Shown: in pieces, positions 27,635 to 36,322 of the stretch | Layout: each line of letters opens with the position of its first letter | How positions within the stretch are numbered: position 1 is the stretch's first letter | Origin: Gymnodinialimonas sp. 57CJ19 | Lineage (GTDB): Bacteria; Pseudomonadota; Alphaproteobacteria; Rhodobacterales; Rhodobacteraceae | DNA length: 64,000 bases | NCBI RefSeq assembly: GCF_038396845.1 | Contig: NZ_CP151587.1 | Span: 2,392,001 to 2,456,000, forward strand | Direction of reading: 5' to 3' | Program-made: the position numbers and the translations under genes | The notes under the pieces: generated by a model | The model's database searches: none | What the model saw: only the letters and a program-made list of their open reading frames with translations | Told to the model about the DNA's origin: nothing

Positions 27635-27859
27635 TTGTCCAGCCTTGGTGCGACGGCGCAACAACGCCCGGTGTGGGGCACCAACGGACGGGTCGCAGAA
27701 ATCGACGGATCACCCTTGAAACGCGGTGTCAGCGCCGAGGTGATCGGCAGTATGCAGCTTGACCCCAAGGATCGCGAGGCCTTCCCCGTGGGCGGCCATA
27801 TGAACGTGGCACCGACCCTAACGGTTCACCTCACCAATGCCTCTAACGGGGCGGGGTGA
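27635..27859 (+). CDS. Doubtful 74-aa ORF after the kinase gene
   Basis: A TTG-started frame, open into the kinase gene, encodes a polar 74-aa product with a protein-like middle (VIGSMQLDPKDREAFPVGGH, then MNVAPTLTVHLTNASNG). The C-terminal half reads like a real domain edge, but there is no ribosome-binding site and no recognised family. It may be the 3' end of a decayed gene left beside the tRNA-flanked element. Confidence 0.25.
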   Translation: MSSLGATAQQRPVWGTNGRVAEIDGSPLKRGVSAEVIGSMQLDPKDREAFPVGGHMNVAPTLTVHLTNASNGAG

Positions 27860-28404
27860 TCCTGCGGTTGCTTTGTTCGCCATGGGCAACGGCAGCCATA
27901 CCATTCGGGGGGGATCATACCGAAACAGCTAGTGCCTCTCGACCCTGCGGAGACGGAACCGTCAAGGCCCAGGCGGCAGTGTTTTCGCGGCAATTCGGGG
28001 CATTTGGTAGGCCCGGCAGGATCAAGACCTTTTCTTTTCGCCATTGAAAATTAAGCATTTTTCTTGCTTCCTGCCCCCAAGCATCGTTCGGGGACTACCA
28101 TGCATGTATCGGTGACCTACAAAACATAGCTTTCCATTGCCCCCAAGATTTCATTTTGATCGTGCAATTCGACCGCCTTTTTCCTCTCGGGCCGTTACTC
28201 GCGCCTCACATGTTGAAAGGTTCGATGATAGAATCGCTGAGCGAGAGACAAATATCTGAACCAAGTCGGTCCCTAAGAATCCAACGAATTTTCTCTATGT
28301 TGCGCAGGCTCTTTGGTATCTGGTGAATTGAACGACACTACTCGCTCAGGTTCTGATGAATGTCATCTACCGTGAGGAAGCATAAGTATTTTGAGGGGCC
28401 AAAC
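27860..28404. other. Intergenic region holding the distal repeat of a candidate element
   Basis: About 545 bp have no supported gene. The first 140 bp are GC-rich like the chromosome. The 19-bp tRNA-derived repeat lies at 28003-28021. The remaining part up to the orphan gene is visibly AT-richer, so the composition changes at the repeat. Confidence 0.5.
28003..28021. repeat. Distal att-like direct repeat
   Basis: TTTGGTAGGCCCGGCAGGA is identical over 19 bp to 29465-29483, the 3' terminus of the CAT-anticodon tRNA. Sequence on either side differs, so it is a short exact duplication in the same orientation. Confidence 0.85.
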
Positions 28405-29181
28405 ATGAAACTTGGTGAGACGATCCATGTTGTCGGAACCATCGTGGCGATTGGTTTAGGCGCCTACGCTGTTTATTCCGATTGGATCAACGTGAGAGAA
28501 CGCTTTTTCGTGCAGCCATCGGAACGATCGGGACAGTTTTATCTTACCCACGACGGCGTATCCCAAGAGGTTGAGTTTGTGGTCGTGAACGAAAGCCGTA
28601 GGTCTACGGTGGTGCAACGGGTCGATATTTCACCAAGTGGATTATTCCCTCCACCAGTACTCATCGACGGAGAGTATTGGGATGGGCGCCCGTTTAGCAT
28701 AGCGCCTAATCAAGTCATGTCTTTTCGCTTTCTGGCTGAAGAACGCTTTGATGTATGGAACACATCTGAGGCGCTCGAAGCTCCTACTGGCGAGCCGATC
28801 AATCTTGGCTATTTAGATTTATTTTCGTCGTTCGACCATCGCGTCGCTGCCGAGGAGCGTATGGACATGACGTTGCACGCAAGGAATCTTGAAATGGGTT
28901 TTACGGTTTTTGAATCCCACCGAGCAAGTGAATTTCAGGAAGCACTTTTTGCAAGTGGACGGACTTTCGCTGGCGACAACGAAGAAGCCGCGCAAAATTT
29001 GGCATCAATTGAAATGCATGTGACCCTAGGGGGGCCATGTCTATCGTACATGGTGCACACGCTTAGTGTCTGCGCGGGGCTCGAACTCACGACGCTTGGA
29101 GGAAACACTTTTGCCTCTGAGTATATCGGCTTCGGGCTCAGGTCGCGCGAGTTGGACGACGCATTTCGTTTATCAAATTAG
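28405..29181 (+). CDS. Orphan membrane-anchored protein of unknown function
   Basis: The 258-aa product has one N-terminal transmembrane helix (TIHVVGTIVAIGLGAYAVYS, about residues 5-22) and then a roughly 230-residue domain with many beta-strand-like segments (GQFYLTHDGVSQEVEFVVVN). The start at 28405 is preceded by GAGGGG at about 7 bases; an ATG at 28360 lacks a ribosome-binding site. Codon use is clearly more AT-rich than in neighbours. It is the only gene between the tRNA-derived direct repeats, so it looks like transferred cargo. I do not recognise the family. If the helix is an anchor, the domain could face either side. Confidence 0.7.
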   Translation: MKLGETIHVVGTIVAIGLGAYAVYSDWINVRERFFVQPSERSGQFYLTHDGVSQEVEFVVVNESRRSTVVQRVDISPSGLFPPPVLIDGEYWDGRPFSIAPNQVMSFRFLAEERFDVWNTSEALEAPTGEPINLGYLDLFSSFDHRVAAEERMDMTLHARNLEMGFTVFESHRASEFQEALFASGRTFAGDNEEAAQNLASIEMHVTLGGPCLSYMVHTLSVCAGLELTTLGGNTFASEYIGFGLRSRELDDAFRLSN

Positions 29182-29464
29182 ATTAATGCTGGAAGTTGTC
29201 AGCAATGCTTCGCTTGGGACCTGCGGGGGTGCCAACCTCTTGCAAGGAGAAGGTTATGGGCGAACGCATTAGGCCGAAAGTTGCATGAGTGCGAGTTGTT
29301 CCCTTCGAGGCGTCGCCGCGTGCGACAGTACGTCTATCCGGTACAAGACGGTTTCCAAGTTTTAGGCCTTTGGGGGCAACAATCTTGTAACTCATTGATA
29401 GATATAGCACCTAAGCAATTCTTGGGGCAAAAAATAGTCAATAAAATCAGATACTTAAGGGGGT

Positions 29465-29483
29465 TTTGGTAGGCCCGGCAGGA
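29465..29483. repeat. Proximal att-like repeat at tRNA 3' end
   Basis: This is the tRNA-side copy of the 19-bp direct repeat. It covers the CCA end, discriminator, 3' acceptor strand and part of the T stem of the tRNA gene. Confidence 0.85.
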
Positions 29484-29543
29484 CTTGAACCCGCAACCAA
29501 AGCGTTATGAGCGCTCTGCTCTAACCAATTGAGCTACAGGCCC
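29467..29543 (-). tRNA. tRNA with CAT anticodon (Ile2 or elongator Met)
   Basis: The minus strand gives a 77-nt cloverleaf with encoded CCA. The acceptor strands are GGGCCTG and CGGGCCT, which pair with G-U at positions 1-72 and 6-67. The D arm is TAGCTCAATTGGTTAGAGC, the anticodon loop is CTCATAA and the T arm contains GGTTCAAGTCC. A CAT anticodon fits Met or lysidine-modified Ile2; the acceptor resembles alphaproteobacterial tRNA-Ile2. The terminal G-U pair may reflect replacement of the 3' end by the integrated element. Confidence 0.92.
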
Positions 29544-29661
29544 CCGATGGCCGCAGGACTAGCAGAGGCTTTCGCCACTTTGAAGGGCCAATGGCATCGC
29601 CATGGGTCGGGAAGAGAATCTTGCGCGACAACCGCTGTGCAACACCGTCCCAAACGGGGGA

Positions 29662-30612
29662 TTAGGCCGCTCGATCGGCGGCCATCGCCCGCAGATGGTG
29701 TTTCATATTCTTGCGACGGGCGTGGATGCCATAGACCTCTAGAAACTGCTCTGGGGCGGCTTGGCCTTTGACTTCGGCAATCGCTTCCAGGGCGCTGCGA
29801 CCGTGGGTCTTGTGTTTCCACAGGGCACCGATGGCGTGATAATGGGCCACTTTCTGGGCTTGGCCCTCACCATCGCCGTGGCCTTGGATGTTGAAATTCA
29901 TGTGCTGGCCCATGATCTGGACGGGCTGGCCGCGCAAGTAGCCCAAGATCGGCAAGGTGAACTGGTCGATGTTGGAGCGGGCATAGTCGCGCTTCACGTC
30001 ACGCTCGAAATGCATCGCAGCGCCAAGCCAATCACGGCCGAACTCCAGCGACACGCCATCATCGGTACGCTCGCGGAACACCAGAACGCCCGCATTGAAA
30101 TAGGGTACCGACATCAACTTGCGCCCGCCGCTCAACTGTACCCTTTCCTCGGGGAAGGGCAGCTTGAACGCGGCGTAATAGTCTTCCCAATCTTCCTGCG
30201 TTCCCGTGGAGGACGCGTAATCCGACACACAAGCCGCCACCAGCCCGTCGCCCAATTCATCGGCAAATTCCACAGGCTCGGTCAGCACGGTATCGGTATC
30301 GAGGAATACCGACACGTCGCAATCGCGTGGGGTCGCTGCGGCAAGGATCTTGTTGCCTTGGGGGTAGGGGGCCAGCCAAGGGGCGTGGCCGCCGTTGGTA
30401 TTGGGGATCAGGCGGATTTCGACATCGCTGGCGTCCAACACGCTGACGGTGAAGTCTTGCATCTTGTCCCGGTAATCTTCGCGTACATAGGCCACGGCGC
30501 GTTGATGCGGCATCAGATGGCGCTTCAGGGTTGCGGCCAGCAACGTGGCCTGCGCCTCCAGACGTTCACCATCGACAATGAAAAATACTTCGGTGGAGGG
30601 ATTACGTTTCAT
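29662..30612 (-). CDS. Nucleotide-diphospho-sugar transferase-like protein
   Basis: The 316-aa protein has a GT-A-like fold signature: an N-terminal STEVFFIVDGERLEAQATLL, a metal-binding DxD in VSVFLDTDTVLTEP, and a later VPYFNAGVLVFRE block typical of glycosyltransferase family 8-like proteins. It has no signal peptide or transmembrane helix. The start at 30612 has GAGG at 8 bases. It stands alone between the CAT-anticodon tRNA and the divergent purM promoter. The acceptor and donor sugars are unknown. Confidence 0.72.
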   Translation of the reverse strand: MKRNPSTEVFFIVDGERLEAQATLLAATLKRHLMPHQRAVAYVREDYRDKMQDFTVSVLDASDVEIRLIPNTNGGHAPWLAPYPQGNKILAAATPRDCDVSVFLDTDTVLTEPVEFADELGDGLVAACVSDYASSTGTQEDWEDYYAAFKLPFPEERVQLSGGRKLMSVPYFNAGVLVFRERTDDGVSLEFGRDWLGAAMHFERDVKRDYARSNIDQFTLPILGYLRGQPVQIMGQHMNFNIQGHGDGEGQAQKVAHYHAIGALWKHKTHGRSALEAIAEVKGQAAPEQFLEVYGIHARRKNMKHHLRAMAADRAA

Positions 30613-30808
30613 GCCGGTTGCCTCGTCTCTTATGGTCTTTTTCAACCGATATGAGGCTATTTTGTCTAAAATTGGGCAGATGCAGGGACAATCCACCGAG
30701 AACAGTGGGATTGTTGCGCCCTTGCAAGGGTTCCCAAGGTGCGGATGTCCATAGACGGGGCGGTGACAGGCTGATAACTGAGCGGCGTCTGCGAGAAGGG
30801 GCCATCAC

Positions 30809-31858
30809 ATGAGCGACAAGAAAACGGACGCGCTGACCTATGCGGCAGCAGGCGTTGATATCGACGCCGGGAATGCGCTGGTTGACCGGATCAAACCCGC
30901 TGCCGCCGCAACGTCGCGGTCGGGGGTTATGGCTGGCTTGGGCGGCTTTGGCGCTCTGTTTGACTTGAAGGCTGCGGGCTATTCGGACCCGGTTCTGGTC
31001 GCGGCCACTGACGGTGTCGGCACCAAGCTGAAGATTGCCATTGATACCGGGAACTTCGACACAATCGGTGTCGATCTGGTGGCGATGTGCGTGAACGATT
31101 TGGTCTGCCAAGGGGCGGAGCCGCTGTTTTTCCTGGATTATTTCGCGACGGGCAAACTGGATGTCGATGACGCCGCGCGTATTGTGGAAGGCATCGCGGC
31201 GGGCTGCTCGGCCTCGGGTTGCGCGTTGATTGGCGGTGAGACCGCTGAGATGCCCGGCATGTATGCGCCCGGCGACTTTGACCTTGCGGGCTTCTCCGTG
31301 GGCGCGATGGAGCGGGGGCAAACCCTGCCTGCGCGCGTGGAAGAAGGCGATGTTCTGCTTGGCCTCAGCTCGGATGGGGTGCATTCCAACGGCTATTCGC
31401 TGGTGCGCCGCATTGTGGAACGCTCGGGCCTGGCATGGGACGCGCCTGCGCCCTTCGCAGATGCCCCCTTGGGCGAGGCGCTTCTGGCCCCTACACGCCT
31501 TTACGTGAAACCCGCGCTTGCCGCGATCCGCGCGGGCGGGGTGCATGCCTTGGCCCATATCACCGGCGGAGGCCTGACCGAGAACATTCCCCGCGTCCTT
31601 CCCGACGGCCTCGGCGTCGATATCGACTTGGGCGCTTGGCCCTTGCCGCCGGTGTTCGGCTGGTTGGCGCAAGAGGGGGGGATGGAAGAAGCAGAGCTTC
31701 TGAAGACCTTCAACGCGGGCCTCGGCATGGTCTTGGCCGTTTCCGCCGAGGCGGTGGATGGGCTGACGTGGACCTTGCAAGAGGCCGGCGAAAGCGTGCA
31801 CCGCATCGGCACCGTCACGGCCGGTGAGGGCGTGCGCTATTCGGGCTCGCTTCTTTGA
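30809..31858 (+). CDS. purM: Phosphoribosylformylglycinamidine cyclo-ligase
   Basis: PurM closes the imidazole ring of AIR using ATP in de novo purine synthesis. The 349-aa protein opens with [20 protein letters not shown] and has the family motifs [24 protein letters not shown] and [13 protein letters not shown] ribosome-binding site (AGAAGGGG) precedes the ATG. The stop overlaps the purN TTG start, so these successive pathway genes are translationally coupled. Confidence 0.97.
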   Translation: MSDKKTDALTYAAAGVDIDAGNALVDRIKPAAAATSRSGVMAGLGGFGALFDLKAAGYSDPVLVAATDGVGTKLKIAIDTGNFDTIGVDLVAMCVNDLVCQGAEPLFFLDYFATGKLDVDDAARIVEGIAAGCSASGCALIGGETAEMPGMYAPGDFDLAGFSVGAMERGQTLPARVEEGDVLLGLSSDGVHSNGYSLVRRIVERSGLAWDAPAPFADAPLGEALLAPTRLYVKPALAAIRAGGVHALAHITGGGLTENIPRVLPDGLGVDIDLGAWPLPPVFGWLAQEGGMEEAELLKTFNAGLGMVLAVSAEAVDGLTWTLQEAGESVHRIGTVTAGEGVRYSGSLL

Positions 31859-32448
31859 ACAAACGGGTCGCAATCCTGATCTCGGGCGGCGGCTCCAACA
31901 TGGTGTCTCTGGTCCAGTCCATGACCGGGGACCACCCCGCGCGGCCCTGTGTCGTGGTGTCCAACGTGCCCGGTGCGGGGGGCTTGGCGAAAGCGGAAGG
32001 GCTAGGGGTTCCAACGGCTTGCGTGGACCACAAACCTTTCGGCAAGGATCGCGAACGCTTCGAGAAGGCTTTGAATGACGTGCTTCATGCCCACGCGCCC
32101 GATATCATCTGCCTGGCTGGTTTCATGCGCATTCTGACTCCGGACTTTGTGGCGGGGTGGGAAGGGCAGATGCTGAACATCCACCCGTCTTTACTGCCGC
32201 TCTATAAGGGGCTCAACACCCATGCCCGCGCGATTGAGGCCGGCGATGCGCAGGCCGGATGCACGGTTCACGAGGTCACCGCCGCCCTTGATGACGGCCC
32301 CATTCTAGGCCAAGCGCGTGTGGATATCGCGCCGGGTGACACGCCCGATACCTTGGCCGCGCGTATTCTGCCCTTCGAGCATCAGCTCTATCCCGCCGCG
32401 CTGCGTCGGTTTGCAAACGGCGAGCGCACGCCCATTTATCTGGGCTAA
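31855..32448 (+). CDS. purN: Phosphoribosylglycinamide formyltransferase
   Basis: PurN transfers a formyl group from 10-formyl-THF to GAR in purine synthesis. The 197-aa protein starts with TTG inside the purM stop (TTGA). It shows the phosphate loop [10 protein letters not shown], the catalytic Asn/His/Asp region [13 protein letters not shown], and [17 protein letters not shown]. purM-purN pairing is normal. rnd follows about 110 bp downstream. Confidence 0.96.
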   Translation: MNKRVAILISGGGSNMVSLVQSMTGDHPARPCVVVSNVPGAGGLAKAEGLGVPTACVDHKPFGKDRERFEKALNDVLHAHAPDIICLAGFMRILTPDFVAGWEGQMLNIHPSLLPLYKGLNTHARAIEAGDAQAGCTVHEVTAALDDGPILGQARVDIAPGDTPDTLAARILPFEHQLYPAALRRFANGERTPIYLG

Positions 32449-32559
32449 CTCACCGGGGTCCCCCGCGTTGCCATGGGAATTTGGCGCACCGCCTTTTCAT
32501 CCGAGCGCCACTCCTCTACACAAACAAGACCCTTTTTTCTGGATGAAGAACGCTCACAC

Positions 32560-33720
32560 GTGCCGCATACAATCACGACGACCCAAGCGCTGGCCGACTA
32601 TTGTGCCCGTGCCGCAACACAGCCCTATGTCACTGTAGACACTGAATTTTTGCGAGAGCGCACCTATTTCGCGCAGCTTTGCTTGGTGCAGGTGGCCCTT
32701 CCGGGGACCGACGATAGCGACGCGGTGTTGATTGATCCCTTGGCCGACGGGATCTCGCTTGAGCCGCTTTATGATTTGTTTCGCAACCCCGATGTGGTGA
32801 AGGTTTTCCACGCAGCACGGCAAGATCTCGAGATCTTTTTCGTCGAAGGCGGCATTGTGCCCGCCCCCTTGTTTGACACCCAGGTCGCGGCGATGGTCTG
32901 CGGCTTCGGCGACCAAGTGGGATACGAGACGCTGGTGAGACGGATTGCGAAGTCCGATCTCGATAAATCCTCTCGCTTCACCGATTGGTCCCGACGGCCC
33001 TTGTCTGACGCGCAAAAGATCTATGCGTTGCGCGATGTGACCTACCTGCGCCAAATCTACGAGCATCTGTCGGCGGAATTGGCCAGGACAGGGCGCACCC
33101 ATTGGCTGGAAGAGGAACTGGCGCAGCTGACCAATGCGGACAACTACGTGGTTGATCCTGAAAATGCATGGAAGCGTTTGAAACTACGCACAAATTCCGG
33201 CCGCACCGTGGCAATCGCCCGAGAGCTTGCCGCCTTCCGAGAGACCTATGCGCAGGAAAAGAACGTGCCGCGCAACCGGGTGCTGAAGGACGACGCCCTG
33301 CTGGAATTGGCAGGCACCAAGCCCAAGACGGTGGCCGACCTGAGCAAGTCGCGGCTTCTGCTGCGCGATGCCCGCAAGGGCGCGATTGCCGAAGGATTGG
33401 TGGCAGCTGTGGCCCGCGGCATGGCGGTGGCCAACAGCGATATGCCCAAGGTCGCGGCGGGGCGCGATCGGTCCAGCCTCAACCCCGCACTGGCGGATCT
33501 GTTACGGGTCTTGTTGAAGGCCAAGGCGGAAGAGGCCGGCGTGGCGACAAAGTTGATCGCCTCGTCCAGCGATCTGGACGACATCGCCTCGGGCTATACC
33601 GATGGGGTGTGGTCGTCGGGGTGGCGCCAGGAGGTCTTCGGCGCCGATGCGCAGCGGCTTCTGAATGGAGAGATCGCGCTGTCGGCTAAGGGCCAGAAGG
33701 TCAAGATCGTCGCGGCCTGA
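32560..33720 (+). CDS. rnd: Ribonuclease D
   Basis: RNase D trims the 3' ends of tRNA precursors. The 386-aa protein has the DEDD exonuclease domain, with DTEFLRERTYFAQLCLVQ first, then VFHAARQDLEIFF and YALRDVTYLRQIYEHL, followed by two HRDC-like helical regions. The GTG start at 32560 gives the usual N terminus (PHTITTTQALADYC); in-frame codons upstream to 32473 do not match the family. A ribosome-binding site is weak. It follows purN, a common Rhodobacterales order. Confidence 0.93.
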   Translation: MPHTITTTQALADYCARAATQPYVTVDTEFLRERTYFAQLCLVQVALPGTDDSDAVLIDPLADGISLEPLYDLFRNPDVVKVFHAARQDLEIFFVEGGIVPAPLFDTQVAAMVCGFGDQVGYETLVRRIAKSDLDKSSRFTDWSRRPLSDAQKIYALRDVTYLRQIYEHLSAELARTGRTHWLEEELAQLTNADNYVVDPENAWKRLKLRTNSGRTVAIARELAAFRETYAQEKNVPRNRVLKDDALLELAGTKPKTVADLSKSRLLLRDARKGAIAEGLVAAVARGMAVANSDMPKVAAGRDRSSLNPALADLLRVLLKAKAEEAGVATKLIASSSDLDDIASGYTDGVWSSGWRQEVFGADAQRLLNGEIALSAKGQKVKIVAA

Positions 33721-33743
33721 CGGGCCGCGACGCAACGCAGGGC

Positions 33744-34190
33744 TTAGCGACGCCCGACCGAGCGGCGGTTGTTTTGCGAGATGACCGTGATCGTGCGGAT
33801 GCCCGCCAGTTCGCCAACGGTAAGTTCTGCCGCAACATCAATCTGTTGCAGGCCCGCTGTGGACTGACCCAAAGGCGGCGCGGTGCGGAATTCATAAGCG
33901 ATAACCGTGTCCGTCACCTCAACCAGTACCAATTCCGCATCGTAGTGTCCTTGCGAAGGCATGATGCCTTGGGCGCGCACAATGGCGCCAGAGGTGGTTT
34001 GCTCGACGGAGAGCTGCGTGACCTCGGCCACAAGGCTGCGCCCGTCGATGATCGCATTTGCGCCCACGGCATCGGGGTTCAGGGTGATCCGTTCTTCGCG
34101 ATCGCCGCCAAACCAATTAAGCGGGTTTATGCGGCTATCACAGGCCGTAAGGGACAAGATGGCAGAGACAACAACGATGGCGCGCAACAT
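33744..34190 (-). CDS. Putative lipoprotein of unknown function
   Basis: The 148-aa product has a type-II signal peptide with lipobox LTAC (MLRAIVVVSAILSLTACDSR). The mature chain begins with INPLNWFGG, followed by a domain with alternating hydrophobic residues (TQLSVEQTTSGAIVRAQGIM, IAYEFRTAPPLGQ) and a basic tail. GTGAGGG lies before the ATG at 34190; a GTG at 34205 is an in-frame alternative. It is convergent with rnd. The residue after the lipid Cys is Asp, which in enterobacteria retains lipoproteins in the inner membrane, though that rule is uncertain here. Confidence 0.75.
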   Translation of the reverse strand: MLRAIVVVSAILSLTACDSRINPLNWFGGDREERITLNPDAVGANAIIDGRSLVAEVTQLSVEQTTSGAIVRAQGIMPSQGHYDAELVLVEVTDTVIAYEFRTAPPLGQSTAGLQQIDVAAELTVGELAGIRTITVISQNNRRSVGRR

Positions 34191-34335
34191 GGCAAGGACC
34201 CTCACAGATTAGCTTGTGCTCGTGCGTAAACGATCGCGGGCGGGTTGGAAACCCGGGCGATGAAGGCAGCCCTTTACGGCGTGGCCGGAACGCCCTACCT
34301 CAGAGCGGTGGATAATAGTCTATCGGAGCCGCGAC

Positions 34336-34752
34336 ATGGCCAGCGAAGCCTTTGAAGAAATCGCCGAAACCTTTGAATTCCTTGACGATTGGGAAGAACG
34401 CTATCGCCATGTGATCGAACTTGGCAAAGCAATGCCCGCCATGGATGACGCGGTCAAAGTACCGGCGACCAAGGTGGATGGCTGTGCGTCGCAGGTGTGG
34501 ATCTTGCCCCGGATCGACGGGGAGAGGTTCGATTTTCAGGGCGACAGCGACGCGATCATCGTGCGCGGGCTGATTGCGGTGCTCCATGCGCTGTATAGCG
34601 GGATTTCGGTGCGGGAGGTTTTGGAGGTGGATGCGCCTGCGGAACTGGCGCGGCTGGGGTTGGACGAGCACCTGTCATCGCAGAGGTCCAACGGGGTGCG
34701 GGCGATGGTAGAGCGTATTGGGCTGCTGGCAGCGGAAAAAGCGGGCGGCTGA
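34336..34752 (+). CDS. sufE: Cysteine desulfuration protein SufE
   Basis: SufE accepts sulfur from the SufS cysteine desulfurase for Fe-S cluster assembly. The 138-aa protein shows FEEIAETFEFLDDWEERYRH, the sulfur-carrying Cys in VDGCASQVWI, and GLIAVLHALYSG. Length is typical. It stands alone here, with repeat copy 2 just downstream of the stop. The rest of the suf operon is not in the window. Confidence 0.95.
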   Translation: MASEAFEEIAETFEFLDDWEERYRHVIELGKAMPAMDDAVKVPATKVDGCASQVWILPRIDGERFDFQGDSDAIIVRGLIAVLHALYSGISVREVLEVDAPAELARLGLDEHLSSQRSNGVRAMVERIGLLAAEKAGG

Positions 34753-34766
34753 GCGGGCTGAAAGGC

Positions 34767-34802
34767 CGGGATTGAGTTGTATTTGCCAAGATGAAGGGGA
34801 GG
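34767..34802 (+). repeat. Dispersed intergenic repeat, copy 2
   Basis: These 36 bases are identical to 45637-45672 and share the TGTATTTGCCAAGATGAAG core with copy 1. The copy begins 15 bp after the sufE stop codon. Confidence 0.85.
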
Positions 34803-34852
34803 CCGCGCGACCGGAGTAGCGGAGGTCATTCCTGGAGAGATGTAGCAACGGA

Positions 34853-34882
34853 AAAGGCCGCCCCAGTTGGGAGCGGCCTTTG
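34853..34882 (-). terminator. Rho-independent terminator after gltA
   Basis: An inverted repeat AAAGGCCGC/GCGGCCTTT with an 11-12-base loop lies just past the gltA stop and is flanked by T runs on both strands, so it may serve sufE and gltA. Confidence 0.82.
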
Positions 34883-34899
34883 TTTTGTCTGGGATGTGA

Positions 34900-36192
34900 T
34901 TAGCGGTCTTTGATATCGACGTAATCGCGGGCCGTTTCACCGGTGTAGAGTTGGCGAGGGCGGCCGATTTTCAAAGCGGGATCGTCCAGTTGTTCTTTCC
35001 ACTGGGAAATCCAGCCCACGGTCCGCGACAGCGCGAAGATCGGGGTGAACATCGAGGTGGGGAAGCCCATCGCCTCGAGGATGATGCCGGAGTAGAAATC
35101 CACGTTGGGGAAGAGCTTTTTCTCGGAGAAGTAGGGATCTGCGAGGGCTTGTTTTTCCAGTTCCATGGCGACTTGCAGGAGGGGGTTATCCTCCACGCCG
35201 AGCAGTTCCAGTACCTCATCCGCGGATTGCTTCATCACCGTGGCACGGGGATCGAAGTTCTTGTAGACGCGGTGGCCGAAGCCCATCAGGCGGTAGCTGT
35301 CGTTCTTGTCTTTGGCACGGGCAATGAATTCGGGAATGCGGTCAACGGTGCCGATTTCCTTGAGCATTTCCAGGCAGGCTTGGTTGGCGCCCCCGTGAGC
35401 CGGGCCCCAGAGGCAGGCAATGCCAGCCGCGATGCAGGCGAAGGGGTTTGCCCCGGAGGACGACGCCAAGCGCACCGTGGAGGTGGAGGCGTTCTGCTCA
35501 TGGTCGGCGTGGAGCGTGAAGATACGGTCCATGGCGCGTTCGAGGATCGGGTCGACGATATATTCTTCGGCCGGAACCGCAAAGCACATGCGCAGGAAGT
35601 TCGCCGCATAGCTGAGGTCGTTGCGGGGATACACGAAGGGTTGGCCGATCGTGTATTTGTGAGCCCATGCCGCGATCGTGGGCATTTTGGCGATCAAGCG
35701 ATGGGAGGCGATTTCACGCTGGCGCTCGTCGTTGATGTCGGTGCTGTCGTGGTAGAACGCGGACATGGCGCCGACGACGCCAACCATGACGGCCATGGGG
35801 TGCGCATCGCGGCGGAAGCCCCGGAAGAAGTTGGCCATCTGCTCGTGCAGCATCGTGTGGTGGGTGATGGTCGTCTCGAACTTTTCCAGCTCGGCCTCGG
35901 AGGGCAGGTAGCCGTAGAGCAGCAGGTAGCAGACTTCGAGGTAGTGGGACTGAGCCGCCAGTTGGTCGATCGGGTAGCCGCGGTGCAGCAGTTCACCCTT
36001 GTCGCCGTCAATGAACGTGATCGACGATTCGCAAGCCGAGGTGGAGGTGAAGCCGGGATCGTGGGTGAACACGCTCGCCTTGCCATAGAGCTTGCCGATG
36101 TCGACGACATCGGGGCCCGCGGTTGGCGTGTGGATTGGCAGATCGACGGTCTGTCCATCAATGGTCAAAGTGGCGGTTCTGGTGTCGGCCAT
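34900..36192 (-). CDS. gltA: Citrate synthase
   Basis: Citrate synthase condenses acetyl-CoA with oxaloacetate at the entry to the TCA cycle. The 430-aa size fits the hexameric type-II enzymes of proteobacteria. Recognisable blocks are [35 protein letters not shown] with the catalytic His, [18 protein letters not shown], and [15 protein letters not shown]. It is transcribed toward sufE and lies downstream of gltX on the same strand with a spacer of about 130 bp. Confidence 0.98.
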   Translation of the reverse strand: MADTRTATLTIDGQTVDLPIHTPTAGPDVVDIGKLYGKASVFTHDPGFTSTSACESSITFIDGDKGELLHRGYPIDQLAAQSHYLEVCYLLLYGYLPSEAELEKFETTITHHTMLHEQMANFFRGFRRDAHPMAVMVGVVGAMSAFYHDSTDINDERQREIASHRLIAKMPTIAAWAHKYTIGQPFVYPRNDLSYAANFLRMCFAVPAEEYIVDPILERAMDRIFTLHADHEQNASTSTVRLASSSGANPFACIAAGIACLWGPAHGGANQACLEMLKEIGTVDRIPEFIARAKDKNDSYRLMGFGHRVYKNFDPRATVMKQSADEVLELLGVEDNPLLQVAMELEKQALADPYFSEKKLFPNVDFYSGIILEAMGFPTSMFTPIFALSRTVGWISQWKEQLDDPALKIGRPRQLYTGETARDYVDIKDR

Positions 36193-36322
36193 GGTCGTCC
36201 CTTCGTAAGGCGCGCGGCGGGATGCCGGCGGGAAGTTGGGGGCTTAGGAGAGAGTCCTCCTAAACGGCGGTTGGGACGACCGGAACAAGTCCGGCATCCC
36301 CAAAAGAGGCAGCCCCCCGCGA

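Larger units (their letters stand above)
28003..29483. mobile_element. Candidate tRNA-integrated mini-element without integrase
   Basis: The 19-bp direct repeats at 28003-28021 and 29465-29483 bracket about 1.44 kb. The right copy is the last 17 nt of a tRNA gene plus two flanking bases, and the left copy lies downstream of the tRNA 3' end. This is the standard geometry of tyrosine-integrase insertion. The interval is AT-richer than its flanks and holds one orphan gene. No integrase, excisionase or other mobility gene fits inside, so it is either a non-autonomous element or the shrunken remnant of a larger one. Confidence 0.55.
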
